A DNA stretch of 64,000 nt. Origin: Niveibacterium sp. SC-1 (GTDB taxonomy: Bacteria; Pseudomonadota; Gammaproteobacteria; Burkholderiales; Rhodocyclaceae). The position numbers were made by a program, and so were the translations under genes. Within the stretch, counting starts at the first letter, position 1. Each line of letters begins with the position of its first letter. This document shows positions 10,576-18,106 of the stretch, piece by piece. The stretch covers positions 4,030,001-4,094,000 of the forward strand of contig NZ_CP151275.1 of assembly GCF_038235435.1 (NCBI RefSeq), read 5' to 3'. Under the pieces are notes generated by a model that was not told where the DNA came from, made no database searches, and saw only the letters and a list, made by a program, of their open reading frames with translations.

Positions 10576-11385
10576 TCAGGCGTAGAGGCTCCAGAGCATT
10601 TTAGCCGCGAGCAGGACCAGCACCAGCGAGAACAGGCGCTTGAGCATCTTCACCGGCAGGCGATGCGCGAGGCGCGCGCCGAAGGGGGCGGTCAGCACCG
10701 AGCCGACGACAAGCAACACGAGAGCGGGCAGATACACGTAGCCAAGGCTGTAGGCGGGCAAACCGCCCACGCGCCAGCCGTTCCACAGATAACCGAGCGT
10801 TCCGCTGATCGCGATCGGCAGGCCGACCGCCGCGGAGGTCGCGATCGCCCGGCGCACCGGCACGTTGCACCAGGACAGGTAGGGCACGGTCATCGAGCCG
10901 CCGCCGATCGCGGCGAGCGCCGAGACGAAACCGATCAGGCCGCCCACTGCCGCGAGTCCGCGCTGAGGCGGCAACTCGCGCTGCGCCGCGGGCTTGAAAT
11001 CCAGGGCCATCTGGATCGCCACCAGACTGATGAAGACGGCGAAGAACAAGGCCAGTCCGCGGGTGGGCGCGCGTGCCGCGACCAAGGTACCGACGATGGT
11101 GCCCATCACGATGCCGGGCGAGAAGGCGCGGACCACGTCCCATGCAACGGCGCCGTGGGCGTGATGCGCCCGCATGCTGGACCAGGCGGTGAAGATGATG
11201 CACGCCATCGATGTGCCCAGGGCCAGATGCAGGAGATGCTCGTGCGCGATGCCCGCAACCTGGAAGACCAGGACCAGGATGGGCACCATCACGGCGCCGC
11301 CGCCAATGCCAAGCAATCCGGCAAGGAATCCTGCGAAAAGGCCCAGAGCGAGGTAGGCCAGCCAACCGATATGGAGGAAGCTCAA
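10576..11385 (-). CDS. TauE/SafE family sulfite/anion permease
   Basis: An integral membrane protein of about 269 residues. It has the paired family repeats: near the N-terminus GLFAGFLAGLLGIGGGAVMVPIL, and in the second half FVSALAAIGGGSMTVPYL, each carrying the GIGGG/AIGGG signature of TauE/SafE (DUF81). These are inner-membrane exporters or importers of sulfite, sulfoacetate and related anions; the substrate is not fixed by sequence. A longer frame runs to 11514, but the first 40 or so extra residues are Ser/Arg-rich and unlike the family. A TTG at 11385 with AAGGA nine bases before it gives the expected length, so I use that start. It is the gene after the EVE gene in the same direction. 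Confidence 0.8.
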   Translation of the reverse strand: MSFLHIGWLAYLALGLFAGFLAGLLGIGGGAVMVPILVLVFQVAGIAHEHLLHLALGTSMACIIFTAWSSMRAHHAHGAVAWDVVRAFSPGIVMGTIVGTLVAARAPTRGLALFFAVFISLVAIQMALDFKPAAQRELPPQRGLAAVGGLIGFVSALAAIGGGSMTVPYLSWCNVPVRRAIATSAAVGLPIAISGTLGYLWNGWRVGGLPAYSLGYVYLPALVLLVVGSVLTAPFGARLAHRLPVKMLKRLFSLVLVLLAAKMLWSLYA

Positions 11386-11422
11386 GCGTGAGGTCCTTGC
11401 GAGAAGAAGGGCGACTGCCGGC

Positions 11423-11890
<468 letters not shown>

Positions 11891-12051
11891 AGGCAGTTTC
11901 TCCCAATCTTGTAGAATCCCGTCGGACCCCGCCATTGCTAGGTTTGCGAGGTTTCTACGTCCCTTCACGTCCTGTAAAATCCCACCCATTCCCACGCTTT
12001 TTTACCACCAGAAATGACTTTTGGGGTAGCCCCGGAGCGGAGAGGACGACC

Positions 12052-12250
12052 GTGGGCAAACTCAATGCACGCGAGTGCGAGAAGCGAAACGATACGGGCA
12101 AAGAACGGGCGCTGTCCGATGGCGACGGGCTCTTCCTGCGCGTCCGGCACGAAGACATGGCTCGTTGAGTACATGCACCGGGCGCCCGGACCCGTCGCAC
12201 CCTGGGCGCCTACTCGGCAGAAGGCGCACCAGGCGCATTGAATCGCCCCC
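12052..12250 (+). pseudogene. tyrosine-recombinase (integrase) N-terminal remnant, frameshifted
   Basis: A GTG at 12052 behind GAGAGG opens a frame encoding an integrase N-terminus of the P4/DUF4102 kind (GKLNAREC... then LSDGDGLFLRVR). That frame ends at about 12168. The homology continues in a second frame as GTKTWLVEY and in a third as TRRTLGAYSAEG, which are successive blocks of the same family. So at least two indels break the gene, and the rest (including the catalytic domain) is missing because an IS3-type element begins at 12251. Its place beside the EVE gene start fits an integrase that used this gene as its attachment site. Confidence 0.7.
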
Positions 12251-12300
12251 TGTTTCCTAGACACATTCTTGCCTCACACTGAGGCGTAAAAGGAGGTGTC

Positions 12301-12579
12301 ATGGGTAGCGAGCGTTACACGGAAGAATTCAAGGTCGAAGCCGTCAAGCAGGTCACCGAGCGAGGACGTGCGGTCGCGGAGGTGTCTGCGCGGCTGGGCG
12401 TGTCGGCGCACAGCCTGTACCAGTGGATCAAGCGCTACGGCGTGCCGGCGGTCGAGCGAACGAAGGCGGATGCCGATAGTGCGGAGATTCGCCGCTTGAA
12501 GAACGAGCTCAAGCGGGTCACCGAGGAGCGCGACATCCTAAAAAAGGCCGCCGCGTACTTTGCCAAGCAGTCCGGGTGA
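12301..12579 (+). CDS. IS3-family transposase OrfA
   Basis: A 92-residue DNA-binding protein. A helix-turn-helix (YTEEFKVEAVKQV...SARLGVSAHSLYQWIKRYG) is followed by a leucine-zipper-like helix (EIRRLKNELKRVTEERDILKKAAAYFAK), the standard IS3 OrfA layout. The ATG follows AAGGAGG. Near its end the sequence A_AAA_AAG at 12540-12546 is in the correct phase for a -1 ribosomal frameshift that would join OrfA to OrfB as the full transposase. OrfA alone normally binds the ends and limits transposition. Confidence 0.9.
   Translation: MGSERYTEEFKVEAVKQVTERGRAVAEVSARLGVSAHSLYQWIKRYGVPAVERTKADADSAEIRRLKNELKRVTEERDILKKAAAYFAKQSG
12540..12546 (+). promoter_or_regulatory. programmed -1 frameshift site (A_AAA_AAG)
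   Basis: The heptamer AAAAAAG is split as A AAA AAG in the OrfA frame. A -1 slip from codons AAA AAG enters the OrfB frame, which is open from this point. This is the same slippery heptamer used by IS911/IS3 relatives to make the OrfAB transposase. Confidence 0.8.
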
Positions 12580-13451
12580 AGTACGCGTTTATCCGGGCCC
12601 ATCAGACTCAGTACGCGGTGCGCCGGATGTGCAAGGTCCTGAGCGTGCATCCGAGCGGGTTCTATGCGTGGAGGGGCGACGCCCAGAGCGTGCGCGGTCA
12701 GGATAATCACCGGCTGCGCGGTCTGATCAAGCACGCGTGGCTCGAATCCGGTGCGGTGTATGGCTACCGCAAGATCCACGCAGACCTGCGCGAACTGGGC
12801 GAGCGCTGCGGCAAGCATCGTGTGGCGCGCTTGATGCGCTGCGAGGGACTGCGCTCGCAGACCGGGTACGCGCGCCGCCGCGGGCACTATGGTGGCCGGC
12901 CGGCGATCGTCAATCCCACCGTGCTCGAGCGCCGGTTCTGCCCCGAGGCGCCCAACACCGCGTGGGTGACCGATATCACTTACATCCGCACGCTCGAAGG
13001 CTGGCTGTATCTATCAGTCGTGCTCGATCTGTTTTCCCGCCAGGTGGTGGGTTGGTCGATGGGCTCGCGCATGCATCGGGACCTGGCCCTGAACGCTCTG
13101 CTCATGGCGCTTTGGCGACGCAAACCCGCTCACGCCGTTGTCGTGCATTCGGATCAGGGCAGCCAGTTCTCCAGACACGACTGGCAGGACTTCCTGCGTC
13201 AGCACAACCTGATCGGGAGCATGAGCCGGCGCGGCAACTGCCACGACAACGCCGTCGCCGAGAGCTTCTTCCAGCTGCTCAAGCGCGAAAGGATCCGGCA
13301 GAAAATCTACGAGACCCGCGAAGCGGCGCGGCGCGATGTGTTCGACTACATCGAGCTGTTCTACAACCCGAAGCGTCGACACAGCCATGCCGATCACTTA
13401 TCTCCGGTAGAGTTTGAACGGCGGTATTTCGACAAGCAGCAAAGTGTCTAG
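12576..13451 (+). CDS. IS3-family transposase OrfB (DDE integrase core)
   Basis: A 291-residue protein read from a GTG that overlaps the OrfA stop (GTGA). It has the HTH_21 segment (VYGYRKIHADLREL) and an rve-type DDE core: the first Asp in AWVTDITYI, the second in VVHSDQGSQF and the Glu in DNAVAESFFQLLKRE, with the usual C-terminal YNPKRRHSHADHLSPVEFE. In the cell it is probably made mainly as an OrfA-OrfB fusion through the frameshift at 12540. Its length and motifs are complete, so this copy could be active. Confidence 0.92.
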   Translation: MKYAFIRAHQTQYAVRRMCKVLSVHPSGFYAWRGDAQSVRGQDNHRLRGLIKHAWLESGAVYGYRKIHADLRELGERCGKHRVARLMRCEGLRSQTGYARRRGHYGGRPAIVNPTVLERRFCPEAPNTAWVTDITYIRTLEGWLYLSVVLDLFSRQVVGWSMGSRMHRDLALNALLMALWRRKPAHAVVVHSDQGSQFSRHDWQDFLRQHNLIGSMSRRGNCHDNAVAESFFQLLKRERIRQKIYETREAARRDVFDYIELFYNPKRRHSHADHLSPVEFERRYFDKQQSV

Positions 13452-13457
13452 AAATCC

Positions 13458-13755
13458 CGGGGCGGTTCATGTCCAGAAACCAACGAAAGAGGATGTTGTA
13501 GTCGAGCTGCTCGCACAGCTGCCGGTCCGAGCGCACTGAGTACAGCGCCATGAGCAACTGTCCCTTGAGCAGACGCTCCGGCGCAATCGACGAACGACCG
13601 TTCGCCGAGTACAGTCGTTCGAGTTCGGCCGAGATCTCACGCAGCGCCGCATCGGCCAGTTGCTTGATTGCGCGCAGCGGATGATCGGCCGGCACACGGG
13701 ACTCCGCCGAGAAGTAGTGGAACATGCCTGCTTGGGGATCGACCTGACCGCGCAT
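13458..13755 (-). pseudogene. IS5-type transposase N-terminal fragment (DUF772), cut by the IS3 element
   Basis: On the minus strand from ATG 13755, about 95 residues match the N-terminal domain of IS5/IS1182-like transposases: MRGQVDPQAGMFHYFS, then RVPADHPLRAIKQ, SIAPERLLKGQLLMALYSVRS and EQLDYNILFRWFLDMN. The homology stops where the IS3-type element starts, and the DDE part is found nowhere to the left. Insertion of the IS3 element, plus loss of the remainder, explains it. Confidence 0.8.
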
Positions 13756-13899
13756 CGCGCTGCTCCTCACTCTCGGGACTCCCGGCTATGACTCTTCAAT
13801 TCCAGTGGCGTTCGCTGGGTTTTGCATCAACCTGTGAGAGCCGTCAAATTTGAATCAACAGGCCTCCACGAAACCCGGGGCGTACATGGACGCCCCCGG

Positions 13900-14150
13900 T
13901 TTGCCCAGCTTTCACGTGATGATGGTTGGAAGGCAAGCTTGCAGCCGTACATTCGGACTTTTGCTGCGGCGAAGCCGCTGTCCCTGATGGAATGCGCTGG
14001 TTGGGTCCCGATCGATTCAATGCACTCGAAGTGCGTCGCCCCGGATGGGTTTGGTCAACCACGGTCTTACCTGTTTCGCCATCAATGCGTGATTGCCAGA
14101 GCAATCGGTGGAAGTGCTTCCTGTTCGATCTTGCGAGTGCTTGTTTCCTG
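13900..14150 (-). ncRNA. candidate IS1111 guide RNA (bridge/seekRNA) region
   Basis: This 250-bp stretch follows the transposase stop codon inside the element. Short overlapping frames run through it but none resembles a known protein. In IS1111-group elements the RNA that pairs with target and donor DNA is encoded here, downstream of the transposase and in the same direction. I infer the RNA from position; I have not identified its pairing loops. Just outside, 13871-13903 forms a strong hairpin (AAACC..GGGGCGT paired with ACGCCCC..GGTTT) that overlaps the inverted repeat. Confidence 0.4.
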
Positions 14151-15185
14151 CTATGCCGTTGCCAGCCCGGTCGTGTAATTGACTCGGAATTCCCGATCAT
14201 GGGCGAGCAAAGCCCAGACCGTTCTTGCGTTCTTGTTCGCCAAGGCAACGGCGGCGATGTTCGGATTTCGTCGGTTGAGCAGGCTGTTCAACCAGGGGTT
14301 GGACTTCGCATGACGCTTGGCGGCCAGAATGGCTGCGCGAGCGCCGTGGATGAGCAAAGTCCGCAGATAGACGTCTCCGCGTTTGCTGATGCCCAGCAGT
14401 GTTTGTTTGCCGCCGCTGGAGTGTTGGCGCGGAACGAGGCCCAACCACGCGGCGAGCTGACGGCCATTGTTGAAGCTGCGTGCATCGGCGATCGATGCCA
14501 CCAGCGCCGTGGCAGTCAGTGGCCCGATCCCCGGAATCTTCTCTAGGCGCTGGCTGAGCTCACAGCCGTGGTGCCACTGCTTGATCTGCGCCTCGAGTTC
14601 GCCCACGTGCCGGTCCAGTTCCACCAACTGCGCATAGAGGCGCTGCATCAGGCACCGGAACACCTCGGGTAGTTCGTCGCCGGCATGCTCGATGAGTCCC
14701 TGCAACTGACTGCGCAAGGTGCATATTCCCTTCGGAAGCACCATGCCGAACTCGGCCATCAATCCGCGAATCTGGTTTGCCTGTGCGGTACGCGCGGCAA
14801 CGAAGCCCTGTCGCACTCGGTGCAACGACAACACAGCCTGCTGCTCAACGCTCTTGATTGGCACGAATCGCATGTTAGGCCGTGCAACCGCTTCGCAGAT
14901 CGCCTCGGCATCCGCCGCATCGTTCTTGTTGCTCTTCACGTACGGCTTGACGAATTGCGGTGACATCAGCTTGACGGTGTGCCCGAAGCCCTTGAGCTTG
15001 CGCGCCCAGTGGTGTGCGCCACCACACGCCTCCATCCCAACCAGGCAGGGCGGTAAGTTGGCCATGAACTTGGCGACCTGCTCGCGCTTGAGCTGTTTGC
15101 GTAAAACAGTCTTGCCCTGCCCATCCACACCGTGCACCTGGAACACGCTCTTGGCCAGGTCGATCCCGATTGTCGTAATCTGCAT
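14151..15185 (-). CDS. IS110-family transposase (DEDD recombinase)
   Basis: A 344-residue, full-length transposase. The N-terminal RuvC-like DEDD domain begins with GIDLAKSVFQVHGVD (first Asp) and continues through LVGMEACGGAHHWAR (Glu) and SNKNDAADAEAICEAV (paired Asp). The C-terminal transposase_20 domain has IPGIGPLTATALVA, GRQLAAWLGLVPRQHSSGG and the Ser-containing GISKRGDVYLRTLLIHGAR, the serine being the one used for strand cleavage. These enzymes insert DNA at sites chosen by a structured RNA. No frame break is seen, so it could be active. Confidence 0.93.
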   Translation of the reverse strand: MQITTIGIDLAKSVFQVHGVDGQGKTVLRKQLKREQVAKFMANLPPCLVGMEACGGAHHWARKLKGFGHTVKLMSPQFVKPYVKSNKNDAADAEAICEAVARPNMRFVPIKSVEQQAVLSLHRVRQGFVAARTAQANQIRGLMAEFGMVLPKGICTLRSQLQGLIEHAGDELPEVFRCLMQRLYAQLVELDRHVGELEAQIKQWHHGCELSQRLEKIPGIGPLTATALVASIADARSFNNGRQLAAWLGLVPRQHSSGGKQTLLGISKRGDVYLRTLLIHGARAAILAAKRHAKSNPWLNSLLNRRNPNIAAVALANKNARTVWALLAHDREFRVNYTTGLATA

Positions 15186-15292
15186 GACGGACGCCTCCTT
15201 CGTTTCGAGTGGTTGATAAGCGCTTCCACTCTGGCACAGCGATGCCTATCGAGGCGGGGGCGTCCATCCCATTGACTCAAGGCGATCAATAA

Positions 15293-15931
15293 ATGTCCAA
15301 CTACAACTCTTCAGATCTTGTGCCCTTAGACGGGTTTCAACCGCGTCAGCTAAGCGAGTTGGAAAGCATCCCAAAGAGAATTCAATATGCGTGCGGCTTG
15401 AACGCGATTGATGGTTGGCTAAATGTTGATCTTTTCGACGATGCTCTAATTTGGAATTTTGGCCATATTGGCGGCGTACCGAAAGAAGTGGCCAACAATG
15501 TCTACAAAATAAACCTACTAGAACCTCATCCATTTCCGGACAATCACTTTGACTATGCGTACAGTGAGGATTTTATCGAGCACATCCATCAGAAAGATGC
15601 CATCTTCTTTCTGACCGAGGTGCTGCGAACTCTGAAGCCGGGTGGAATTCTCAGGCTTGCCACACCGGGCCTTCATGGAGTTATGGCTTTTCACTTCAAT
15701 AGTCCAGACCTTAAATCCGTTGTTGAGAATCAAGATGCAGCCTACACGAGGTGGGGGCATGTGCACTTTTTCTCGCATGAGAGCTTGAGAACAATGGCAC
15801 TTTTTCTCGGGTTCAGAAAATACCGAAAGCGATCATATGGAAAATCGTGGTGCAAAGCCCTAAAGAATCTTGAAACCAGAGCTGAGCAATCCACTTACAA
15901 AATCAACATCTATGCAGAGCTTACAAAGTAA
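15293..15931 (+). CDS. SAM-dependent methyltransferase, AT-rich passenger gene
   Basis: A 212-residue protein of the type-11 methyltransferase kind, close to those in O-antigen and capsule loci. Visible segments are IQYACGLNAIDGWLNVDLF at the SAM-binding region (a modified motif I), PFPDNHFDYAYSEDFIEHI and LRTLKPGGILRLATPG. Its base composition is clearly more AT-rich than anything else in the window, and codons such as AAT, TTT and AAA are common, so it was acquired from elsewhere. It starts 18-26 bp after the IS1111-type element, leaving little room for its own promoter; only a weak AAGG precedes the ATG. A more distant relative with the same FPDNHFD motif is encoded at 37760-38398. Confidence 0.75.
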   Translation: MSNYNSSDLVPLDGFQPRQLSELESIPKRIQYACGLNAIDGWLNVDLFDDALIWNFGHIGGVPKEVANNVYKINLLEPHPFPDNHFDYAYSEDFIEHIHQKDAIFFLTEVLRTLKPGGILRLATPGLHGVMAFHFNSPDLKSVVENQDAAYTRWGHVHFFSHESLRTMALFLGFRKYRKRSYGKSWCKALKNLETRAEQSTYKINIYAELTK

Positions 15932-15945
15932 CCGGGGTCCGTTAA

Positions 15946-16455
15946 GGAGGCTCTGAAGAACCCGTGAATGATGTGCCGCGCAGCGTATCGTAACCGTAGG
16001 AGACGGGAGCGGTGACTTGGAACAGATGACCTTCGCAGGCGGACGGTAGGTGCGCGAGGCGGTCGCCCACCAATGCCCGTGAGCCACATGCTGCGCGTGG
16101 TTTGCATTGCCCGATCCGGGCTGCGAGGGAGCGCTCTACGACATCGAATCGATGCGCCGTTTTCGTGGGTCTCAAACTGGGCGAGGATGCGATCCCGGAT
16201 GAAACGACGATCCTGAACTTCCGTCGGTTGCTCGATGCGCACGCGCTGACGGAGCAGATCTTCAACGCGGTGCGTGGGCTGCTCGAAACGCGGAGCCTGC
16301 TGCAGCGCGCGGGCACGCAGGTCGGTGCCATGCCGATCGCGGCCCCGCCCTCGACGTCGAGCATGTGCTCCGCGTCCTCAAGCGCCAGTTCGGCTACACC
16401 CAGTTGCGCTATCGAGTTGGCCGAGAATGCTAGCCAATTGCAGGATGAAGGTTGA
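15946..16455 (+). pseudogene. IS5-family transposase remnant (deleted and frameshifted)
   Basis: The left end GGAGGCTCTGAAGAA looks like an IS5-group terminal repeat. Downstream, broken pieces of an IS5-type transposase appear in several frames: EQMTFAGG with stops after it, EGALYDIESMRRF, then an open block from 16102 with LGEDAIPDETTILNFRRLLD, LTEQIFNAVRGLLE and VGAMPIAAP. Right after the IAAP segment the sequence jumps to the C-terminal block RVLKRQFGYTQLRYR and then LAENASQLQ in yet another frame. So most of the catalytic core is deleted. Not functional. Confidence 0.8.
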
Positions 16456-17036
16456 TCGGCGCGCCCATTCACGATCCCGGCCCGACGGACTTATTGTTCT
16501 CCGACTGACTTTTGTCTCGAACCATAGCTCGGACGGCGAGAGCGCAGAGCGCCAGCGCGGGCGCGGGCGCGCTCAATCCATGAGCACGCAATCACGACTC
16601 TCACAACTCTCACAACTCTCACAACTCTCACGACTCTCGCGGCGCCTCATCATATGGCTTTCGCATACGCCAGTTCTCCACAGAATCCGTGGGTAAGTCC
16701 GCGCGTCGATGGAGAGCCTGCCTGCTTGACCGGCCCCGAAGGCTGATCCAAGCCTCGGTAGAGGCCGAAGAGTCGCCGGTGCGAACGTGGGAACTGCAGT
16801 CTTCTTGGCAAGCGATGGCAGGAACCGTCAAAGCATGTCAACGAAAGGGCAAACAGAAAAAACTGCGTTTTCGTTGGCAGGTGATGACAGGGATTGTCAA
16901 AGTCCGACCCTCGCCGATCTACCACCAGATTTGCACCGGAAGTGGCGCCGCCGGAGGAGTCCACGTGGCGCCACTCCTCGCGAAGCCTTACTAGACAAGG
17001 CTTTCACGGAAGAACACTCAGCGCTGTCGGCGTTAC
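16456..17036. other. unassigned end of the island
   Basis: About 580 bp with no convincing gene. It contains the 9-bp tandem repeat at 16592-16636 and an imperfect 30-bp direct repeat (16805-16834 and 16874-16903, both built on TTGGCA..GATG.CAGG..GTCAAAG). Frames through it are short and lack recognisable domains. It may be decayed gene sequence from the element's right end. Confidence 0.4.
16592..16636 (+). repeat. 9-bp tandem repeat, five units
   Basis: Five head-to-tail copies of TCACRACTC (the first and last with G, the middle three with A at the fifth base). Any frame across it would read a Gln/Leu/Ser or Arg/Leu/Ser repeat. It is not within a recognisable gene. Confidence 0.85.
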
Positions 17037-17055
17037 TCAGCCAGTAGCGCATCGG
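17037..17055. other. right junction of the island: stranded EVE gene start
   Basis: On the minus strand the ATG at 17052 reads MRYWLSNA, whose first five residues equal the start of the EVE protein at 11890, and the surrounding 19 bases match that locus at 16 positions. The frame then runs into unrelated sequence. It lies just downstream of the terminator and 6S RNA, where the intact EVE gene would be expected. I read it as the original chromosomal EVE start, cut off by integration of the island. Confidence 0.6.
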
Positions 17056-17092
17056 TCTCTCTGCGCGCCGCGACCCGGCGCGAACGACAAAC

Positions 17093-17121
17093 AAAAACGC
17101 GGCCAATCGGGCCGCGTTTTT
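17093..17121 (-). terminator. bidirectional intrinsic terminator after the 6S RNA
   Basis: A perfect 12-bp stem (AAAAACGCGGCC paired with GGCCGCGTTTTT) with a 5-base loop. It has a T-run on both strands. On the minus strand it closes transcription coming from zapA and the 6S RNA before the old EVE gene start. Confidence 0.85.
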
Positions 17122-17221
17122 GCTGAGGGGATCCCCCGCCAGTGCCGTAGTCGCCGGCATCCTGAACCGGAGTTCAGGTGGTCGCTGACCGGTCCGCATC
17201 AGGAGCACTCGACATAAGGAG

Positions 17222-17402
17222 CGCTTCACAACAGCAGCCCGTGTGGTCCGCAACCCTGTCGCGTAGACATTGGTTCAAGGAGTTTATGGCTCCCACGAAC
17301 ACCGCAGGGGAAAACCGTGTGGCGGACTCTTCGCCCACCGCCGCCACGCACTCGGTGCGGGACGGATGAAACCGCTAAAACAACTTGCTACTGCATCGAC
17401 GA
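17222..17402 (-). ncRNA. ssrS: 6S RNA (probable)
   Basis: On the minus strand this ~180-nt segment between zapA and the stranded EVE start carries features of 6S RNA, the RNA that mimics an open promoter and binds sigma-70 RNA polymerase. Near the 3' side it reads GGGAGCCATAAACTCCTTGAACC, resembling the E. coli 6S run GAAGCCTTAAAACTG...ACCTTGAACC. It has an internal hairpin (GTGGCGG / CCGCCAC) and its ends can pair (CAGTAGC at 17393-17387 with GCTGCTG at 17238-17232). The gap of more than 300 bp after zapA holds no other gene, and zapA-ssrS order is common in proteobacteria. The exact ends are estimates. Confidence 0.6.
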
Positions 17403-17480
17403 CTTCATGCTACGCCGGGCAATCATGCTTGTGTTGATGTCAGGCAAATCTGCCATCTACACCGGGGGAAAACCGACACA

Positions 17481-17777
17481 TCAGAACAGCTTTTCCTGAG
17501 GGGCCAGCGCGCCGTCGATGCGCTTTTGCATGGTCTGGATTCTACGCTTGTAGGCGGGCAGATCCAAACCGTTGCCGCGCTGCTGCAACACCATTTCGTG
17601 AGCGATGTTCAGTGCTGTCATCACCGCCAGCGTCTCAGAAGCTGCGTTGGTACGGCTTGCAAGCTCACGCAGACGCTCGTCCACCATCGCAACCGCGGCG
17701 AGCAAGCTCTCACGCTCGGCCGGCTTGACCGACACGCTGTATTCGCGCCCGAGGATGGAAAAATCCAGGTTGTCCAT
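17481..17777 (-). CDS. zapA: cell division protein ZapA
   Basis: A 98-residue protein with the ZapA pattern: DFSILGREYSVSVKPAERESLLAAVAMVDERLREL at the N-terminal globular part, then MTALNIAHEMV leading to a C-terminal coiled coil. ZapA binds FtsZ and bundles its filaments at the division ring in the cytoplasm. Its ATG overlaps the stop codon of the zapB-like gene (TAATG), so the two are translationally linked. The probable 6S RNA follows. Confidence 0.92.
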   Translation of the reverse strand: MDNLDFSILGREYSVSVKPAERESLLAAVAMVDERLRELASRTNAASETLAVMTALNIAHEMVLQQRGNGLDLPAYKRRIQTMQKRIDGALAPQEKLF

Positions 17778-17980
17778 TACAGCTCCGTACCTTCGGGAAT
17801 CATGGCCAAGGCTGACTCGATACGCTCGGTGGCGGCCTCGATCTTGCCGGAGAGCTTTCGGTTATCCACTTCCAGCGCGCTCACCCGCTCGCGCAGCCGG
17901 AGATTCTCGGCACGCAGGGTTTCGAGCTGCACGACAAGTGCGTCGACCTTCTTTTCGAGGGCGGAGAGTTCCTGGTCCAT
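17777..17980 (-). CDS. ZapB-like coiled-coil protein (TIGR02449 type)
   Basis: A 67-residue, almost entirely coiled-coil protein (DQELSALEKKVDALVVQLETL...RLRERVSALE). Small proteins of this kind regularly precede zapA in beta- and gammaproteobacteria and are thought to act with the division ring, like ZapB. I chose the ATG at 17980; a TTG at 18016 would add 12 proline-rich residues without coiled-coil character. Function is inferred from structure and neighbours. Confidence 0.75.
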   Translation of the reverse strand: MDQELSALEKKVDALVVQLETLRAENLRLRERVSALEVDNRKLSGKIEAATERIESALAMIPEGTEL

Positions 17981-18106
17981 TCGGGCGATGTTAGGTGGGG
18001 GGTCGGCAGGGGTCAAGCAAGGGGATCACGCTCGACGGAGATTGGTTCCCCGACGCGCTCAGGACACTAGAATTTGCACTTCTCCCGCTCCTTTCCCCGC
18101 AACCCG

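Larger units (their letters stand above)
12251..13457 (+). mobile_element. IS3-family insertion sequence, apparently complete
   Basis: About 1.2 kb with two overlapping transposase frames. The ends form an imperfect inverted repeat: the left end reads TGTTTCCTAGACAC and the right end, reversed, reads GGATTTCTAGACAC (11 of 14 match, with CTAGACAC common to both). It lies between the integrase remnant on the left and an IS5-type fragment on the right. No clear 3-4 bp target duplication is visible, so it may have inserted next to another deletion or have been part of a rearrangement. Exact ends are uncertain by a few bases. Confidence 0.75.
13887..15267 (-). mobile_element. IS110-family element, IS1111 type
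   Basis: About 1.4 kb around an intact IS110-type transposase. The 12-mer TGGACGCCCCCG at 13887-13898 recurs inverted at 15255-15266, which fits the subterminal inverted repeats that separate the IS1111 group from classic IS110. About 250 bp without a convincing gene lies between the transposase stop and the left repeat, the place where IS1111-group elements encode their guide (bridge/seek) RNA. The right end sits only about 25 bp before the start codon of the methyltransferase at 15293. True tips lie a few bases outside the repeats and are not resolved. Confidence 0.7.
11891..17036. mobile_element. degraded integrative island inserted at the EVE gene
   Basis: About 5.1 kb between two copies of the EVE gene start. 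It holds, left to right, a broken tyrosine integrase, an IS3-type element, an IS5-type fragment, an IS110/IS1111-type element, an AT-rich methyltransferase, a second IS5-type fragment, a 9-bp tandem repeat and about 400 bp of sequence I cannot assign. The only intact non-transposase gene is the methyltransferase. The order EVE / 6S / zapA / zapB-like on both sides supports insertion into an ancestral chromosomal run. The boundaries are inferred from the repeated start codons. Confidence 0.55.

Noticed and set aside
11891..12010. tRNA gene as the island's attachment site
   Set aside because: No cloverleaf or T-loop sequence is visible. The repeated EVE gene start explains the junctions better.
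16592..16903. CRISPR array
   Set aside because: The 9-bp units have no spacers and the 30-bp pair has only two imperfect copies; no cas gene is nearby.
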